Shown: positions 17,383-26,933, counted from the stretch's first letter. The stretch: DNA of 64,000 nucleotides from Wenyingzhuangia gilva (GCF_030519655.1 NZ_JAUMIT010000006.1:62001-126000), one strand, 5' to 3'. Translations and numbers: made by a program. The notes: generated by a model from the letters alone, not told the origin.

Positions 17383-18858
17383 ATGAAACTATTAAAACAA
17401 GGAAAGTATGTTCTTTTAGCATTAAGTATTATTGCATGTTCAAAAGACGAAGACGTAGCTGGATCAGGTTCGGCTACCATTACAAATTTAACTTTTACTT
17501 CTGTGGGTGTAGATGATACAGGTAAAGTGGTGGGAGTAACACCAACATCATCAGGAGGATCCAATACTGTTTATACGGTAGACTTTGGAGATCCTTCAGC
17601 AGTAGGTGATAGCGATGTTAAACAAACAAGTGGACCACAAGTTACTTATGAATATCCAGCTGCAACAGCTACTTATGATATTACGGTAACTGCAGATGCT
17701 GATAAAGCAGCCCCAGTATCGGTAACCAAACAACATACGGTAACTTTTGAAGCAGCAACGTCAATAGCAGACTTTGAAGATGAAGCTAGCTTAAATTTAA
17801 GAAATGATACTAGTGGTTCTGCAGCAACAATTGTAGTAGAATCTAAAACAGGTAAAAATGGAAGTGCTTCTAACGTTGGAGTAATTACTAATGTTGGTTC
17901 AGCTTATGAAGCGGTAAGTATTAACCTAACTAAGCATATTGATGTAAAAAGTAAGTCTATTCTTACTTTAGATTTTTACCAAGCTACAGCCACTGAAACT
18001 CCAGTCTTGTTAAAGTTTGAAGGAGCAAAAACAGCAAATGGATTTGATATTGAAGTTTTAACGAATTCAACAGCAACAGCTGGGTGGCAAACATTAACTT
18101 TTGATTTTGGAAAAGATGCTGTAAACAGTTACCCAAATCAAGAAAATACAACAGTTACTTTAGATGAGTTTCAAAAATTAGTTGTATTTGTAGGTTTTGC
18201 AGTAGAGCAATCAGGTGTTTTTTATGTTGACAATATAGCAGGTAGTACTGTAGGTACAGATGTGCCAGATACAGATAGCGATGGTGTTATTGATTCTATT
18301 GATAAATGTAAAACAGTAGCGGGAAACAGTGAGAACGATGGTTGTCCTGATGTTAGTGAGCCAACTGATGCACCAACAACACCAACTGTTTTAGAAACTA
18401 ACGTTATTTCTTTATTTAGTGATGCTTATACTGATGTAAATGTAACTACATGGAGAACCGATTGGTCAATGGGTAACTATGAAGAAAAAACAATTGCTAC
18501 AAACCCTGTGAAAATATATACATCATTGGATTATGCAGGAATTGAAACTGTAGGAGATAATTTAATTGATGCTTCTGAAATGACACATGTACATGTTGAT
18601 ATCTGGTCAGGTAGTGCTACAGGATTTCAATTAAAAATAGTAGACTTTGGTGCAGATAAAGCTTATGCAGGAGGTGATGATAGTGAAGGGCTTAAATTAA
18701 TGGAAGGTTTTGCACAAGGACAGTGGGTTTCTTTTGATTTCCCTTTAAGTGATTTTACTGGCTTAGCGAACAAAACTAACATTGCTCAGTTCGTTATAAA
18801 CGGATTTCCAAGTGGACAAGTTGATGTTGTTATTGACAATTTCTATTTATATAAATAA
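17383..18858 (+). CDS. Multi-domain surface glycan-binding lipoprotein (PKD, two CBM-like domains, TSP3-like calcium loop)
   Basis: 491 aa. Lipobox IIAC with Cys19. Domains in order: a PKD-like domain (about 30-125, YTVDFGDPSA), a beta-sandwich domain (about 128-285, ending FYVDNIAGS), a thrombospondin-type-3-like Ca-binding repeat (DTDSDGVIDSIDKC, about 298-311; two Cys), and a second beta-sandwich domain (about 340-491, ending VVIDNFYLYK). Proteins of this type sit in flavobacterial laminarin PULs and bind the glycan. It follows the previous SGBP by 31 bases and precedes a strong hairpin, so it closes the susCD-SGBP transcript. Confidence 0.82.
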   Translation: MKLLKQGKYVLLALSIIACSKDEDVAGSGSATITNLTFTSVGVDDTGKVVGVTPTSSGGSNTVYTVDFGDPSAVGDSDVKQTSGPQVTYEYPAATATYDITVTADADKAAPVSVTKQHTVTFEAATSIADFEDEASLNLRNDTSGSAATIVVESKTGKNGSASNVGVITNVGSAYEAVSINLTKHIDVKSKSILTLDFYQATATETPVLLKFEGAKTANGFDIEVLTNSTATAGWQTLTFDFGKDAVNSYPNQENTTVTLDEFQKLVVFVGFAVEQSGVFYVDNIAGSTVGTDVPDTDSDGVIDSIDKCKTVAGNSENDGCPDVSEPTDAPTTPTVLETNVISLFSDAYTDVNVTTWRTDWSMGNYEEKTIATNPVKIYTSLDYAGIETVGDNLIDASEMTHVHVDIWSGSATGFQLKIVDFGADKAYAGGDDSEGLKLMEGFAQGQWVSFDFPLSDFTGLANKTNIAQFVINGFPSGQVDVVIDNFYLYK

Positions 18859-18873
18859 GATCTAATTGAATTT

Positions 18874-18907
18874 AAACCTCACTCATACTGTGTGATGAGT
18901 GAGGTTT
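18874..18907 (+). terminator. Hairpin between SGBP and GH16 genes
   Basis: A perfect 13-bp stem AAACCTCACTCAT/ATGAGTGAGGTTT with an 8-base loop. The T-tract is weak (TTTATTTATC), so partial read-through or mRNA stabilisation of the upstream binding-protein mRNA is possible. Confidence 0.75.
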
Positions 18908-18964
18908 ATTTATCAAATAATAACTGTTAGTTACTGTATAAACAATCAGCAAAATAGAAACACA

Positions 18965-20059
18965 ATGAATAAAATTTTAAAAAACATAGGGATATTAGGA
19001 TGCATGTTTTATTTGCTTGTTGCTTGTTCTAGTAATGCTAATGATAATATTGACAATGGAGGAGGAAGTGAAAACGGAGCTCCAACAGATTTAACAATTA
19101 CAGCCTTAATTTCAGGAGTTACAACAGAAAGTCCCGAAGGGGATGGTTCTGGATTGGTAAATTTTACATTATCGGCAACCAATGCCGTTTCTTATAAAAT
19201 CACTTTTGGAGACAATACTGAAGCAACTTCAACAACAGGAGCTGTATCTCATACCTATAATGAAAATGGCACTAATAATTATTTAGTGACTGTTTTAGCG
19301 TATGGAGAGAATGGAAGTTTTATAAGTGAATTTGTACGAATTAATGTTTTGGTAGATGAAAACGTACTCTCTTTAGTTTGGTCTGAAGATTTTGACGTTG
19401 ATGGAAAACCAAATGAAGATAATTGGGATTATGAAATTGGACGAGGTAATGGTGGTTGGGGAAATAATGAAGCTCAATATTATACAGCAAGAAGTAGTAA
19501 TGTTTCTATAAGTAATGGGATTTTAAAAATTACGGTAAAAAAAGAGAATTATTATGGTGCTGAATACACATCAACCAGAATAAGAACAAAAGGAAAATTT
19601 GAATTCAAATATGGAGTCATAGAAGTAAGAGCAAAACTACCTAGTGGTGGTGGAACTTGGCCTGCTATCTGGATGTTAGGAGCAAATTTTGAAGCTGTTG
19701 GTTGGCCTAGTTGTGGGGAAATAGATATTATGGAGCATGTAGGAAATGACCAAGATAGAATACATGGAACTTTGCATTATCCAGGTAATTATGGAGGAAG
19801 TGCAAATACAAATAGTACCATTATACCAAATGTTTCTTCAGAGTTTAAAACATATAAAACCATTTGGAATGAAAATGAGATTAAGTTTTATACAGACGAT
19901 CTTCTTATTCATTCATTTTCAAATAGTTCATCAGTGCCTTTTAATCATCCTTTTTATATGATTTTAAATGTAGCGATAGGTGGTTCTTTCGGAGGACAAA
20001 TAGATTCAGATTTTACTGAATCATCAATGGAGATAGATTACATAAAAGTATATCAATAG
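18965..20059 (+). CDS. GH16 laminarinase (endo-beta-1,3-glucanase) lipoprotein with PKD domain
   Basis: 364 aa from ATG 18965; a longer frame from 18899 would begin inside the upstream hairpin and hide the lipoprotein signal. Lipobox LVAC with Cys21. A PKD-like domain (about 42-132) is followed by a GH16 catalytic domain (about 138-364). The active site is CGEIDIMEH with nucleophile Glu252, Asp254 and acid/base Glu257. The Met insert (EIDIME) is typical of laminarinases. It is likely surface-exposed, producing oligosaccharides for SusCD. Confidence 0.93.
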   Translation: MNKILKNIGILGCMFYLLVACSSNANDNIDNGGGSENGAPTDLTITALISGVTTESPEGDGSGLVNFTLSATNAVSYKITFGDNTEATSTTGAVSHTYNENGTNNYLVTVLAYGENGSFISEFVRINVLVDENVLSLVWSEDFDVDGKPNEDNWDYEIGRGNGGWGNNEAQYYTARSSNVSISNGILKITVKKENYYGAEYTSTRIRTKGKFEFKYGVIEVRAKLPSGGGTWPAIWMLGANFEAVGWPSCGEIDIMEHVGNDQDRIHGTLHYPGNYGGSANTNSTIIPNVSSEFKTYKTIWNENEIKFYTDDLLIHSFSNSSSVPFNHPFYMILNVAIGGSFGGQIDSDFTESSMEIDYIKVYQ

Positions 20060-20219
20060 ATAATGTTTGTTAAGTACAGTTTTTATATGTGGTAGAGGTA
20101 TTTATAAAACCTCTGCTACACATAAAAAAGATTCAATAAGAATAAAAAAAACATATCAGGATCATAACGATATATCATGTATCATTTCTAAAATGAATAA
20201 TACTTGTAAAATTAGAAAT

Positions 20220-22502
20220 ATGAAAAATTTTATAAAATTAATAAGCACATTCTTAGTTCTGTTAAGTGTGTTTTCCTGCCAAGAAAAAGATCAATTGATT
20301 TATAAAAATCAAGAGCTGTCTATTGATGAAAGAGTAGACGATTTGATGTCCAGAATGACTCTAGAAGAAAAAATTGGTCAAATGAATCAATATAATGGTT
20401 TTTGGAACGTAACTGGTCCATCTCCAATACAAGGAGATGCGGCAAAAAAATACAAAGACTTGCGTAAAGGTTATGTAGGATCTATGCTAAATGTTAGAGG
20501 AGTTGATGAGGTAAAAGCTGTTCAGAAAATAGCAGTAGAAGAAACCAGGTTAGGAATTCCTTTAATTATTGGTTTTGATGTTATTCATGGATATGAAACA
20601 CTAAGTCCTATTCCTTTAGCAGAAGCTGCTAGTTGGGATTTAAAAGCGATTAAAAAATCAGCAGAAATGGCAGCTTTAGAGGCTTCGGCAGTAGGAATCA
20701 ACTGGACGTTTGCACCAATGGTAGATGTATCAAGAGATGCTCGTTGGGGACGTGTCATGGAAGGAGCAGGAGAAGATACTTATTTGGGAAGTAAAATTGC
20801 CTATGCAAGAGTCAAAGGTTTTCAAGGCGATGATTTGTCTAAAGAAAATACCATTGTGGCTTGCGCTAAACATTTTGCAGGATATGGTTTTGCTGAATCA
20901 GGTAGAGATTATAACACTGTAGATGTAGGTACCTCAACTTTATATAATATTATTTTTCCTCCATTCCAAGCAAGTATTGATGCAGGGGTAAAAACATTTA
21001 TGAATTCTTTTAACGAATTAAATGGAGTACCTGCTACAGGTAATAAATTTTTACAACGAGATGTTTTAAAAAGAGATTGGAATTTTGATGGATTTGTAGT
21101 TTCCGATTGGGGTTCAATTGCAGAAATGATTGCTCACGGTCATGCTAAGAATTTAAATCACGCAGCAGAAATTGCGATAAATGCAGGTTCTGATATGGAT
21201 ATGGAATCTTATGCGTATGTAGATGAGTTGACAAAATTGGTAAAAGAGGGAAAAGTAAAAGAAGCTTTAATTGATGATGCTACCAAAAGAATTTTAAAAG
21301 TAAAATTTGAATTAGGACTGTTTGATGATCCTTATAAATATTGTAATAAAGAACGTGAAGAAAAAGTTTTAGGAAGTAAAGAAGTGATGGATGCTTCTTT
21401 AGACATGGCTAAAAAATCAATTGTACTACTAAAGAACAATCGTAACATTTTACCATTAAAAAAAGAAGGTCAAAATATAGCTGTAATAGGTGCTTTGGCA
21501 AGTGATAAAACCAGTCCTTTAGGAAGTTGGAGGATTGCTGCAAAAGACAGTACGGCGGTATCTGTTTTAGAAGGTTTATCAGCTTATAAACAAAATAAAA
21601 TCACCTATGCAAAAGGAACTGAACTAGTTTTAGGAACACCTGATTTTACCACTGAGGTAAAAATAAATACTACAGATAGGAGTGGTTTTGCTGAAGCAAA
21701 ATCAGTTGCTAAAAATGCAGATGTTGTGATTATGGTTTTAGGAGAACACGGTTTTCAAAGTGGAGAAGGACGTAGCAGAACTGAACTTGGTTTGCCTGGA
21801 TTACAACAAGAGTTGTTAGAAGAAGTTTACAAAGTAAATTCTAACATCGTTTTGGTTTTAAATAACGGAAGACCTTTAACTTTAGGTTGGGCAGATGCGC
21901 ATATTCCATCAATTCTAGAATGTTGGCAATTGGGAACACAAAGTGGAAATGCCATTGCGCAAGTATTGTATGGCGATTATAATCCTAGTGGAAAGTTACC
22001 CATGAGTTTTCCTAGAAATGTTGGACAATTACCATTGTATTACAATTACAAAAATACAGGAAGACCTACTTTACCAGGAAAAGACATCGTTTTTTGGTCT
22101 CATTATCAAGATGAAAAAAATAGTGCTTTATATCCTTTTGGTCACGGATTAAGTTATACACAATTTGCCTACGAAAATTTAAAAGTAAAACAAGAAGGCG
22201 ATAAGTTTTTTGTAAAGATTGATGTAAAAAACATAGGGAAAGTAAAAGGAAAAGAAGTGGTGCAAATCTATATTCAAGATGTCTTTGCTAGTGTAACAAG
22301 ACCTGTAAAAGAATTAAAAGGATTTGAAATGGTATCCTTATTACCAAATGAAGAAAAAACAATAAAGTTTACTTTATCAGATAAAGAGTTAGGTTTTTAT
22401 AATAATCAAGGAAATTTTGTGGTTGAACCGGGAAAGTTCAAGGTTTTCATTGGAGGTAGCTCTAAAACAGTTATTGAAACAAGTTTTGAAATTTATGAAT
22501 GA
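20220..22502 (+). CDS. GH3 beta-glucosidase lipoprotein
   Basis: 760 aa from ATG 20220; a longer in-frame extension to 20067 is not signal-like. Lipobox VFSC with Cys20. The GH3 N-terminal barrel has the nucleophile motif GFVVSDWGS (Asp296), followed by the C-terminal alpha/beta domain and a fibronectin-III-like domain (about 660-755). It releases glucose from laminari-oligosaccharides, probably in the periplasm. The 160-base gap before it holds an imperfect hairpin (AGAGGT/ACCTCT near 20094-20114). Its last 8 bases overlap the next GH16 gene. Confidence 0.93.
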   Translation: MKNFIKLISTFLVLLSVFSCQEKDQLIYKNQELSIDERVDDLMSRMTLEEKIGQMNQYNGFWNVTGPSPIQGDAAKKYKDLRKGYVGSMLNVRGVDEVKAVQKIAVEETRLGIPLIIGFDVIHGYETLSPIPLAEAASWDLKAIKKSAEMAALEASAVGINWTFAPMVDVSRDARWGRVMEGAGEDTYLGSKIAYARVKGFQGDDLSKENTIVACAKHFAGYGFAESGRDYNTVDVGTSTLYNIIFPPFQASIDAGVKTFMNSFNELNGVPATGNKFLQRDVLKRDWNFDGFVVSDWGSIAEMIAHGHAKNLNHAAEIAINAGSDMDMESYAYVDELTKLVKEGKVKEALIDDATKRILKVKFELGLFDDPYKYCNKEREEKVLGSKEVMDASLDMAKKSIVLLKNNRNILPLKKEGQNIAVIGALASDKTSPLGSWRIAAKDSTAVSVLEGLSAYKQNKITYAKGTELVLGTPDFTTEVKINTTDRSGFAEAKSVAKNADVVIMVLGEHGFQSGEGRSRTELGLPGLQQELLEEVYKVNSNIVLVLNNGRPLTLGWADAHIPSILECWQLGTQSGNAIAQVLYGDYNPSGKLPMSFPRNVGQLPLYYNYKNTGRPTLPGKDIVFWSHYQDEKNSALYPFGHGLSYTQFAYENLKVKQEGDKFFVKIDVKNIGKVKGKEVVQIYIQDVFASVTRPVKELKGFEMVSLLPNEEKTIKFTLSDKELGFYNNQGNFVVEPGKFKVFIGGSSKTVIETSFEIYE

Positions 22503-23253
22503 GTCACTATTATATAGCTGTTTGTTGTTCTTAACAATATCAGCATACAGTCAAGAAAAAATCATTTTTGATGATGATTTTAATAAATCTGAATTAGATA
22601 CTACTTATTGGAGTTATGATTTAGGTGATGGTTGTCCCAATTTATGTGGTTGGGGAAATGAGGAGTCACAGTGGTATCAAAAAGAAAATATTAAGGTAAA
22701 AGATGGCTTTTTACATATCAAAGCTTCTAAAAAAGAGCAACAATATTTTTCAGGAAAAATAACCACAAAAGATAAAATATCATTCCAATACGGAACGATT
22801 GAAGTCAGAGCCAAAGTTCCAAATGGAAAAGGTTTGTGGCCGGCAGCATGGTTGTTGGGATCTGACATTAGTGAAGTTGGTTGGCCAGCTTGTGGTGAAA
22901 TAGATATGTTAGAGTACTTGGGTAGAGATCCTAATTATTTATATACATCTTTACATACGCCTGCAAGTCACGGAGAAACCATTAATACCAAAAGAACTTT
23001 TGTAGAAGCCATTGATAAAGGTTTTCATACTTATAAAACGATTTGGACCAAAGAGGCTATTTCTTTTTATGTAGATGATTTGTTATTGTATACTTTTTCA
23101 CCTGAAATAAAGAATGATCAAACGTGGCCTTATGACAAACCTTTCTATTTGATTTTAAATTTAGCGATTGGTGGTAATTTTGGAGGAAAAGAAATTGATG
23201 ATACTGCTTTGCCACAGGAATTTGTGGTAGATTATATTAAAGTAACTCAATAA
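22495..23253 (+). CDS. Secreted GH16 laminarinase without accessory domains
   Basis: 252 aa from ATG 22495, overlapping the GH3 stop by 8 bases; this start gives a clean signal peptide ending AYSQ (about 20). The GH16 domain fills the rest, with active site CGEIDMLEY (Glu135, Asp137, Glu140). There is no lipobox, so it is periplasmic or secreted, unlike the first GH16 lipoprotein. The pair suggests attack on the polymer in two compartments or on two beta-glucan types. It ends only 4 bases from the convergent RluA-family gene, with no room for a terminator between. Confidence 0.93.
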   Translation: MNESLLYSCLLFLTISAYSQEKIIFDDDFNKSELDTTYWSYDLGDGCPNLCGWGNEESQWYQKENIKVKDGFLHIKASKKEQQYFSGKITTKDKISFQYGTIEVRAKVPNGKGLWPAAWLLGSDISEVGWPACGEIDMLEYLGRDPNYLYTSLHTPASHGETINTKRTFVEAIDKGFHTYKTIWTKEAISFYVDDLLLYTFSPEIKNDQTWPYDKPFYLILNLAIGGNFGGKEIDDTALPQEFVVDYIKVTQ

Positions 23254-23257
23254 AATA

Positions 23258-24916
23258 TCAAAAATTAGCTTTGGCTTTAAATTCTATTTTCTCTTTGGTA
23301 ACCGGATGAGTTAAAGAAATATGTTCGGCGTGCAAATACAATCGATTAGATTTAGAGCCATATAAATCATCCCCAACAATAGGAGTGTTTAAACCATTTA
23401 GATGTGAAGCATGTACCCTTAATTGATGCGTTCTACCAGTAACAGGGTAAAAATAGATTCTAGTTTTGTTGTTAGTTCTATTTATAACCTTCCAAAGTGT
23501 TTTGGCAGGTTTTCCATGTTCATAACAAACCAATTGTCTAGGTCTGTCGTCAATATCTAAACGTAAAGGCAATTCAATGGTTCCTTTATCGTCTTTTACA
23601 ATGCCGTCTAACAAAGCCAAATAACGTTTTTTTACTTGTCTTTTGATAAACTGACTTTGTAATTTTTCGTGCGTATTTTTATCTAAGGCAATCAACATAA
23701 TTCCAGAGGTAGACATGTCTAATCTATGAACAATTAAAGGTCCAGTCGCGTTTGGATATTTTTGCTTGATGCGCAAATATACTGAGTCGTTAATGGTTTT
23801 CCCTGGGACTGATAAAAATTCAGCAGGTTTATTGACCACAACCATAAACTCATCTTCATACAAATATTCTAATTCTTTACCAATGGCAGGATTTTCTAAT
23901 AATGGATTTTCATCTAATGCTATTCCTTGTAACATATGACCTAAAATAGGTTTGCATTTTCCTTGGCAAGCTGGATAAAATTGACCGTGTTTTCTGATTT
24001 CTGAATTTGGAGCATTTCCCCACCAAAATTCAGCCATACAAATAGGTATTAAGTTGTTGGTAAAAGCATACTGTAATAATTTTGGAGCAGCACATTCACC
24101 CGCGGCAGCTGGAGGAGTTTTTAATGGTGTATCTTTAAAAATATCAATGACTCCTTTGGCAATTCCTTCTTTGTTTAAAAATTGATATTGATTAAAAAGG
24201 AATTGTTGTAAAGTATTAGATTGTTCTTTTCTTACTTTTTTTAGTTGATGAATTTGATTTTCGAAAACAGCTAATTCTTTTTTCTTTTGATTGATTTCAT
24301 CTTCCCAGAAAGTCGCTAAATCTCTTTTCTTAAGTTTGTAAATAATGCTTTGTTGGTCTAATTCAGTAAGTTTTTCTTTTAAAATGTCATCACTAAAAAT
24401 AGTGGTTAATTCAGCTCTTTTAACTTTTCTGCTTTTTTTAGCTTCAATCATTTCCAAGCGTAAATCTTCTTTTTCTTGCAAAGCTTTTTTTTGAACAAGT
24501 TTTAGATTTTCTATTGCTTGTAAATAAGCTACATCGTTTTGTAACGTTTCAATTTTTTTGGTTAACAAATTTAGTTTCTCTTCTTCTATTTTGTAATATC
24601 CATCAGCAGGAAGCATATCAAAAATAGGAGGAACAAAATAAGTATGTGTATTGCTATTTGCTAATTTACCTGAGACAGCTGCTAAGAAGCCAATTTCGTT
24701 TTGTTGATTTTTCACCACTAAAACACCAAACATTTTTCCAGTTTCAGAAAAATCATGAGTAAAATCTGTTTGATGATTTAAATATTCTTGCAGTTGTGCT
24801 GTTGCCAATTTACTCAACGGATGAGGTTCGTAGTAAAAAGGATACGTAAACTTTTTAGGAATAGAAATATCAGAAATTTTCTGCTGAAAAGAGTGAAAAT
24901 AATGAAGAGCAGACAT
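23258..24916 (-). CDS. RluA-family pseudouridine synthase with long N-terminal domain
   Basis: 552 aa, much longer than E. coli RluA (about 220). The C-terminal synthase domain (about 345-552) has the catalytic motif HRLDMSTSG (Asp of HRLD) and GRTHQLRVH. The N-terminal half has a helical coiled-coil segment (about 110-240) and a Cys-rich part (about 270-325: GECAAPKLLQYAF then YPACQGKC) that could bind metal. It isomerises uridine in rRNA or tRNA; the target is not clear. This long form is a known Bacteroidota architecture. It is convergent with the PUL. Confidence 0.9.
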   Translation of the reverse strand: MSALHYFHSFQQKISDISIPKKFTYPFYYEPHPLSKLATAQLQEYLNHQTDFTHDFSETGKMFGVLVVKNQQNEIGFLAAVSGKLANSNTHTYFVPPIFDMLPADGYYKIEEEKLNLLTKKIETLQNDVAYLQAIENLKLVQKKALQEKEDLRLEMIEAKKSRKVKRAELTTIFSDDILKEKLTELDQQSIIYKLKKRDLATFWEDEINQKKKELAVFENQIHQLKKVRKEQSNTLQQFLFNQYQFLNKEGIAKGVIDIFKDTPLKTPPAAAGECAAPKLLQYAFTNNLIPICMAEFWWGNAPNSEIRKHGQFYPACQGKCKPILGHMLQGIALDENPLLENPAIGKELEYLYEDEFMVVVNKPAEFLSVPGKTINDSVYLRIKQKYPNATGPLIVHRLDMSTSGIMLIALDKNTHEKLQSQFIKRQVKKRYLALLDGIVKDDKGTIELPLRLDIDDRPRQLVCYEHGKPAKTLWKVINRTNNKTRIYFYPVTGRTHQLRVHASHLNGLNTPIVGDDLYGSKSNRLYLHAEHISLTHPVTKEKIEFKAKANF

Positions 24917-24963
24917 TGATAAAATAATTTAAAGGCAAAGATACAATATAAAGCAATTTTCTG

Positions 24964-25842
24964 TTATTCAATCTTAGGTCTTTTGTAGGGTTTAAATCCA
25001 ACCCAAGCCTGTTTTTCAAAAGTTTTAGGAATTTTATCATCTCCCTCAAAACCCAATTTGACATATTTGTCAACTTCTGGAATATAATTAGTCCTAAAAA
25101 TATAATCCCAAACACTTAAACTAATTCCATAATTGACTCCATGTTTTTTATGGGTTGGAAGATGATATGCGTGATGGTATAAATGCATTACAGGATTGTT
25201 AAAAATATATTTAAAAGGACCCCAAGTGATTTTTAAGTTAGCATGATTAATGTGTCCAATAGTAATAGCAACAAAATGAACAATATAAGCTTGTTCAGGT
25301 TCAAACCCACCTAAAAGCATAATTGCTAGTATTTTTAAGGGTTTGTATAAAATATTTTCCATCCAATGATATCTAAAGTGAACAGGAAAACTCATCAATT
25401 TTGCACTGTGATGTATTTGATGAAATTTCCATAAAAAAGGAACTCTATGTAATGTTATGTGCGTAATCCATTGAAAAAAATCACTCACTAGAAAAAAAAT
25501 AATTAATTGTAATATAGGATTGAATTCTTTAAGATTGATAACTGTAAAACTATCCATAGACAAGCCATATTCATGAACTTTTTTACCGATCAAAGCATAT
25601 ACACCGTTAATGATGAGTGCAAATAAAAAGAAATTAAAAAACATGTAAAAAAGATCTAATCCCAATTCTTTTCTAAAGATTTTTTGTTGTTTTCTCCATG
25701 GGATAAAAATTTCAAACATCCATATAGTAAAGGAAATAACAATTAGTCCCCAAAAATAATTTTTAGACCAGTTTACCTGAAAACTAATCATGTTTAAAAT
25801 CCAATAAAGGGTGTTTTCAAAACTATTTAGAAAGGTATCCAT
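24964..25842 (-). CDS. Sterol desaturase / fatty acid hydroxylase superfamily membrane protein
   Basis: 292 aa with several transmembrane helices. Di-iron His boxes are visible: HITLHR, HQIHHSA and HLYHHAYH. Family enzymes hydroxylate or desaturate lipids (sterols, fatty acids, carotenoids) at the inner membrane. The substrate is unknown. It is divergent from the YeeE genes, and the shared intergenic region carries the sulfur dyad, so it could be co-controlled. Confidence 0.85.
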   Translation of the reverse strand: MDTFLNSFENTLYWILNMISFQVNWSKNYFWGLIVISFTIWMFEIFIPWRKQQKIFRKELGLDLFYMFFNFFLFALIINGVYALIGKKVHEYGLSMDSFTVINLKEFNPILQLIIFFLVSDFFQWITHITLHRVPFLWKFHQIHHSAKLMSFPVHFRYHWMENILYKPLKILAIMLLGGFEPEQAYIVHFVAITIGHINHANLKITWGPFKYIFNNPVMHLYHHAYHLPTHKKHGVNYGISLSVWDYIFRTNYIPEVDKYVKLGFEGDDKIPKTFEKQAWVGFKPYKRPKIE

Positions 25843-25871
25843 TGTTTTATAGACATAGGTTTAGGTAGCTT

Positions 25872-25915
25872 GTAACAAATGTTACTGATGATCGTTCGGA
25901 TGTGAATTATCTTTG
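25872..25915 (+). promoter_or_regulatory. Dyad operator plus -7 box of the YeeE/YedE genes
   Basis: GTAACAAATGTTAC (25872-25885), then TG, then TATCTTTG (25908-25915) after 22 bases: the same geometry as at the SulP and persulfide dioxygenase promoters. Because the box lies at 25908-25915, translation must start downstream, at 25953. Confidence 0.75.
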
Positions 25916-25952
25916 CATCCAAATTAAGTATAATATTAGAAATAAGATAAAT

Positions 25953-26504
25953 ATGATAGATTTTATTTTGGAACCTTGGGCATGGTATGTTTCCGGTTTT
26001 TTAATAGCCTTGGTAATGTTTTTATTAATGATGATGGGAGATAGATTTGGGTTGTCATCAAACCTAAGAACTTTGTGTACTATTTGTGGTGCAGGTAAAA
26101 AAACAGACTTTTTTAGCTTTGATTGGAAATCTCAAAAGTGGAATTTATTGGTAATGATAGGAGCTGTAATAGGAGGTTTTATTGGAGCTCATTTTTTATC
26201 AAACAACACTGGTGTAAATATTAGTTCAGATACCATAGAGCAATTACAGGAAATTGGAATTAATAGTTCAAACACCTCTTATTTACCAACGGAAATTTTT
26301 GGATTATTCACTTTTAAAAACATTTTGTTGTTAGCTGTTGGAGGATTCATGGTTGGTTTTGGGGCTCGCTATGCAGGAGGTTGTACATCGGGTCACGCTA
26401 TTTCGGGGTTAAGTAATTTACAAATCCCTTCTTTAATAGCAGTTATTGGATTTTTTATTGGTGGATTATTTATGATTCACGTATTGTTCCCTTTTATTTT
26501 TTAA
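25953..26504 (+). CDS. YeeE/YedE-family sulfur-compound transporter, first half
   Basis: 183 aa from ATG 25953 (MIDFILEPWAWYVSG); an in-frame ATG at 25902 lies upstream of the -7 box and is rejected. About 4-5 membrane helices. The family signature RYAGGCTSGHAISG has the conserved Cys, and a second Cys pair is in the LRTLCTICGAGKK loop. YeeE (TsuA) of E. coli takes up thiosulfate by passing it along cysteines. Here the protein is split into two genes. Expected: inner-membrane uptake or export of thiosulfate or sulfane sulfur, co-regulated with the persulfide dioxygenase. Confidence 0.88.
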   Translation: MIDFILEPWAWYVSGFLIALVMFLLMMMGDRFGLSSNLRTLCTICGAGKKTDFFSFDWKSQKWNLLVMIGAVIGGFIGAHFLSNNTGVNISSDTIEQLQEIGINSSNTSYLPTEIFGLFTFKNILLLAVGGFMVGFGARYAGGCTSGHAISGLSNLQIPSLIAVIGFFIGGLFMIHVLFPFIF

Positions 26505-26516
26505 TGATTTATTGAT

Positions 26517-26930
26517 ATGAAGAATTTAGCATATATAAGTATTGGTGTTTTGTTTGGTATTACCATGTACAAATCAGAAGCAGCCTCTTGGTTTAGAATT
26601 TATGAAATGTTTAATTTTCAAGCATTTCATATGTACGGAATTATTGGGGTAGCTGTGGTTTTAGGTGTTTTAACCATTCAAATAATTAAGAAATATAATA
26701 TTAAAACATTTTTTGGAGTTCCTATTGTGTTGGAAGATAAAGACAAAAGTTTTAAAAGATATTTCTGGGGAGGTATTATTTTTGGTTTGGGTTGGGCTTT
26801 GGCTGGAGCTTGTCCAGGTCCAATGTTTACTTTGGTAGGTGCAGGTTTTTATAGTTTGTTAATTGTCATAGCTTTTGCCATGCTTGGAACTTATTTGTAT
26901 GGCGTTTTAAAAGATAAATTACCACATTAA
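26517..26930 (+). CDS. YeeE/YedE-family (DUF6691-type) transporter, second half
   Basis: 137 aa, starting 12 bases after the first half. About four membrane helices. The signature GLGWALAGACPGPMFTLVGAG contains the conserved Cys of the second YeeE half. With the preceding gene it makes a two-subunit version of the single-chain YeeE transporter. It is followed by a strong hairpin. Confidence 0.88.
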   Translation: MKNLAYISIGVLFGITMYKSEAASWFRIYEMFNFQAFHMYGIIGVAVVLGVLTIQIIKKYNIKTFFGVPIVLEDKDKSFKRYFWGGIIFGLGWALAGACPGPMFTLVGAGFYSLLIVIAFAMLGTYLYGVLKDKLPH

Positions 26931-26933
26931 CAC

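Noticed and set aside
16889-17564. Reverse open frames over the SGBP genes
   Set aside because: Shadows of the lipoprotein genes without motifs.
18899-18964. Upstream start for the first GH16 gene
   Set aside because: It lies in the hairpin and would bury the lipoprotein signal.
25902-25952. Upstream in-frame start for the first YeeE gene
   Set aside because: The -7 box at 25908-25915 lies after it, so this ATG would not be in the transcript.
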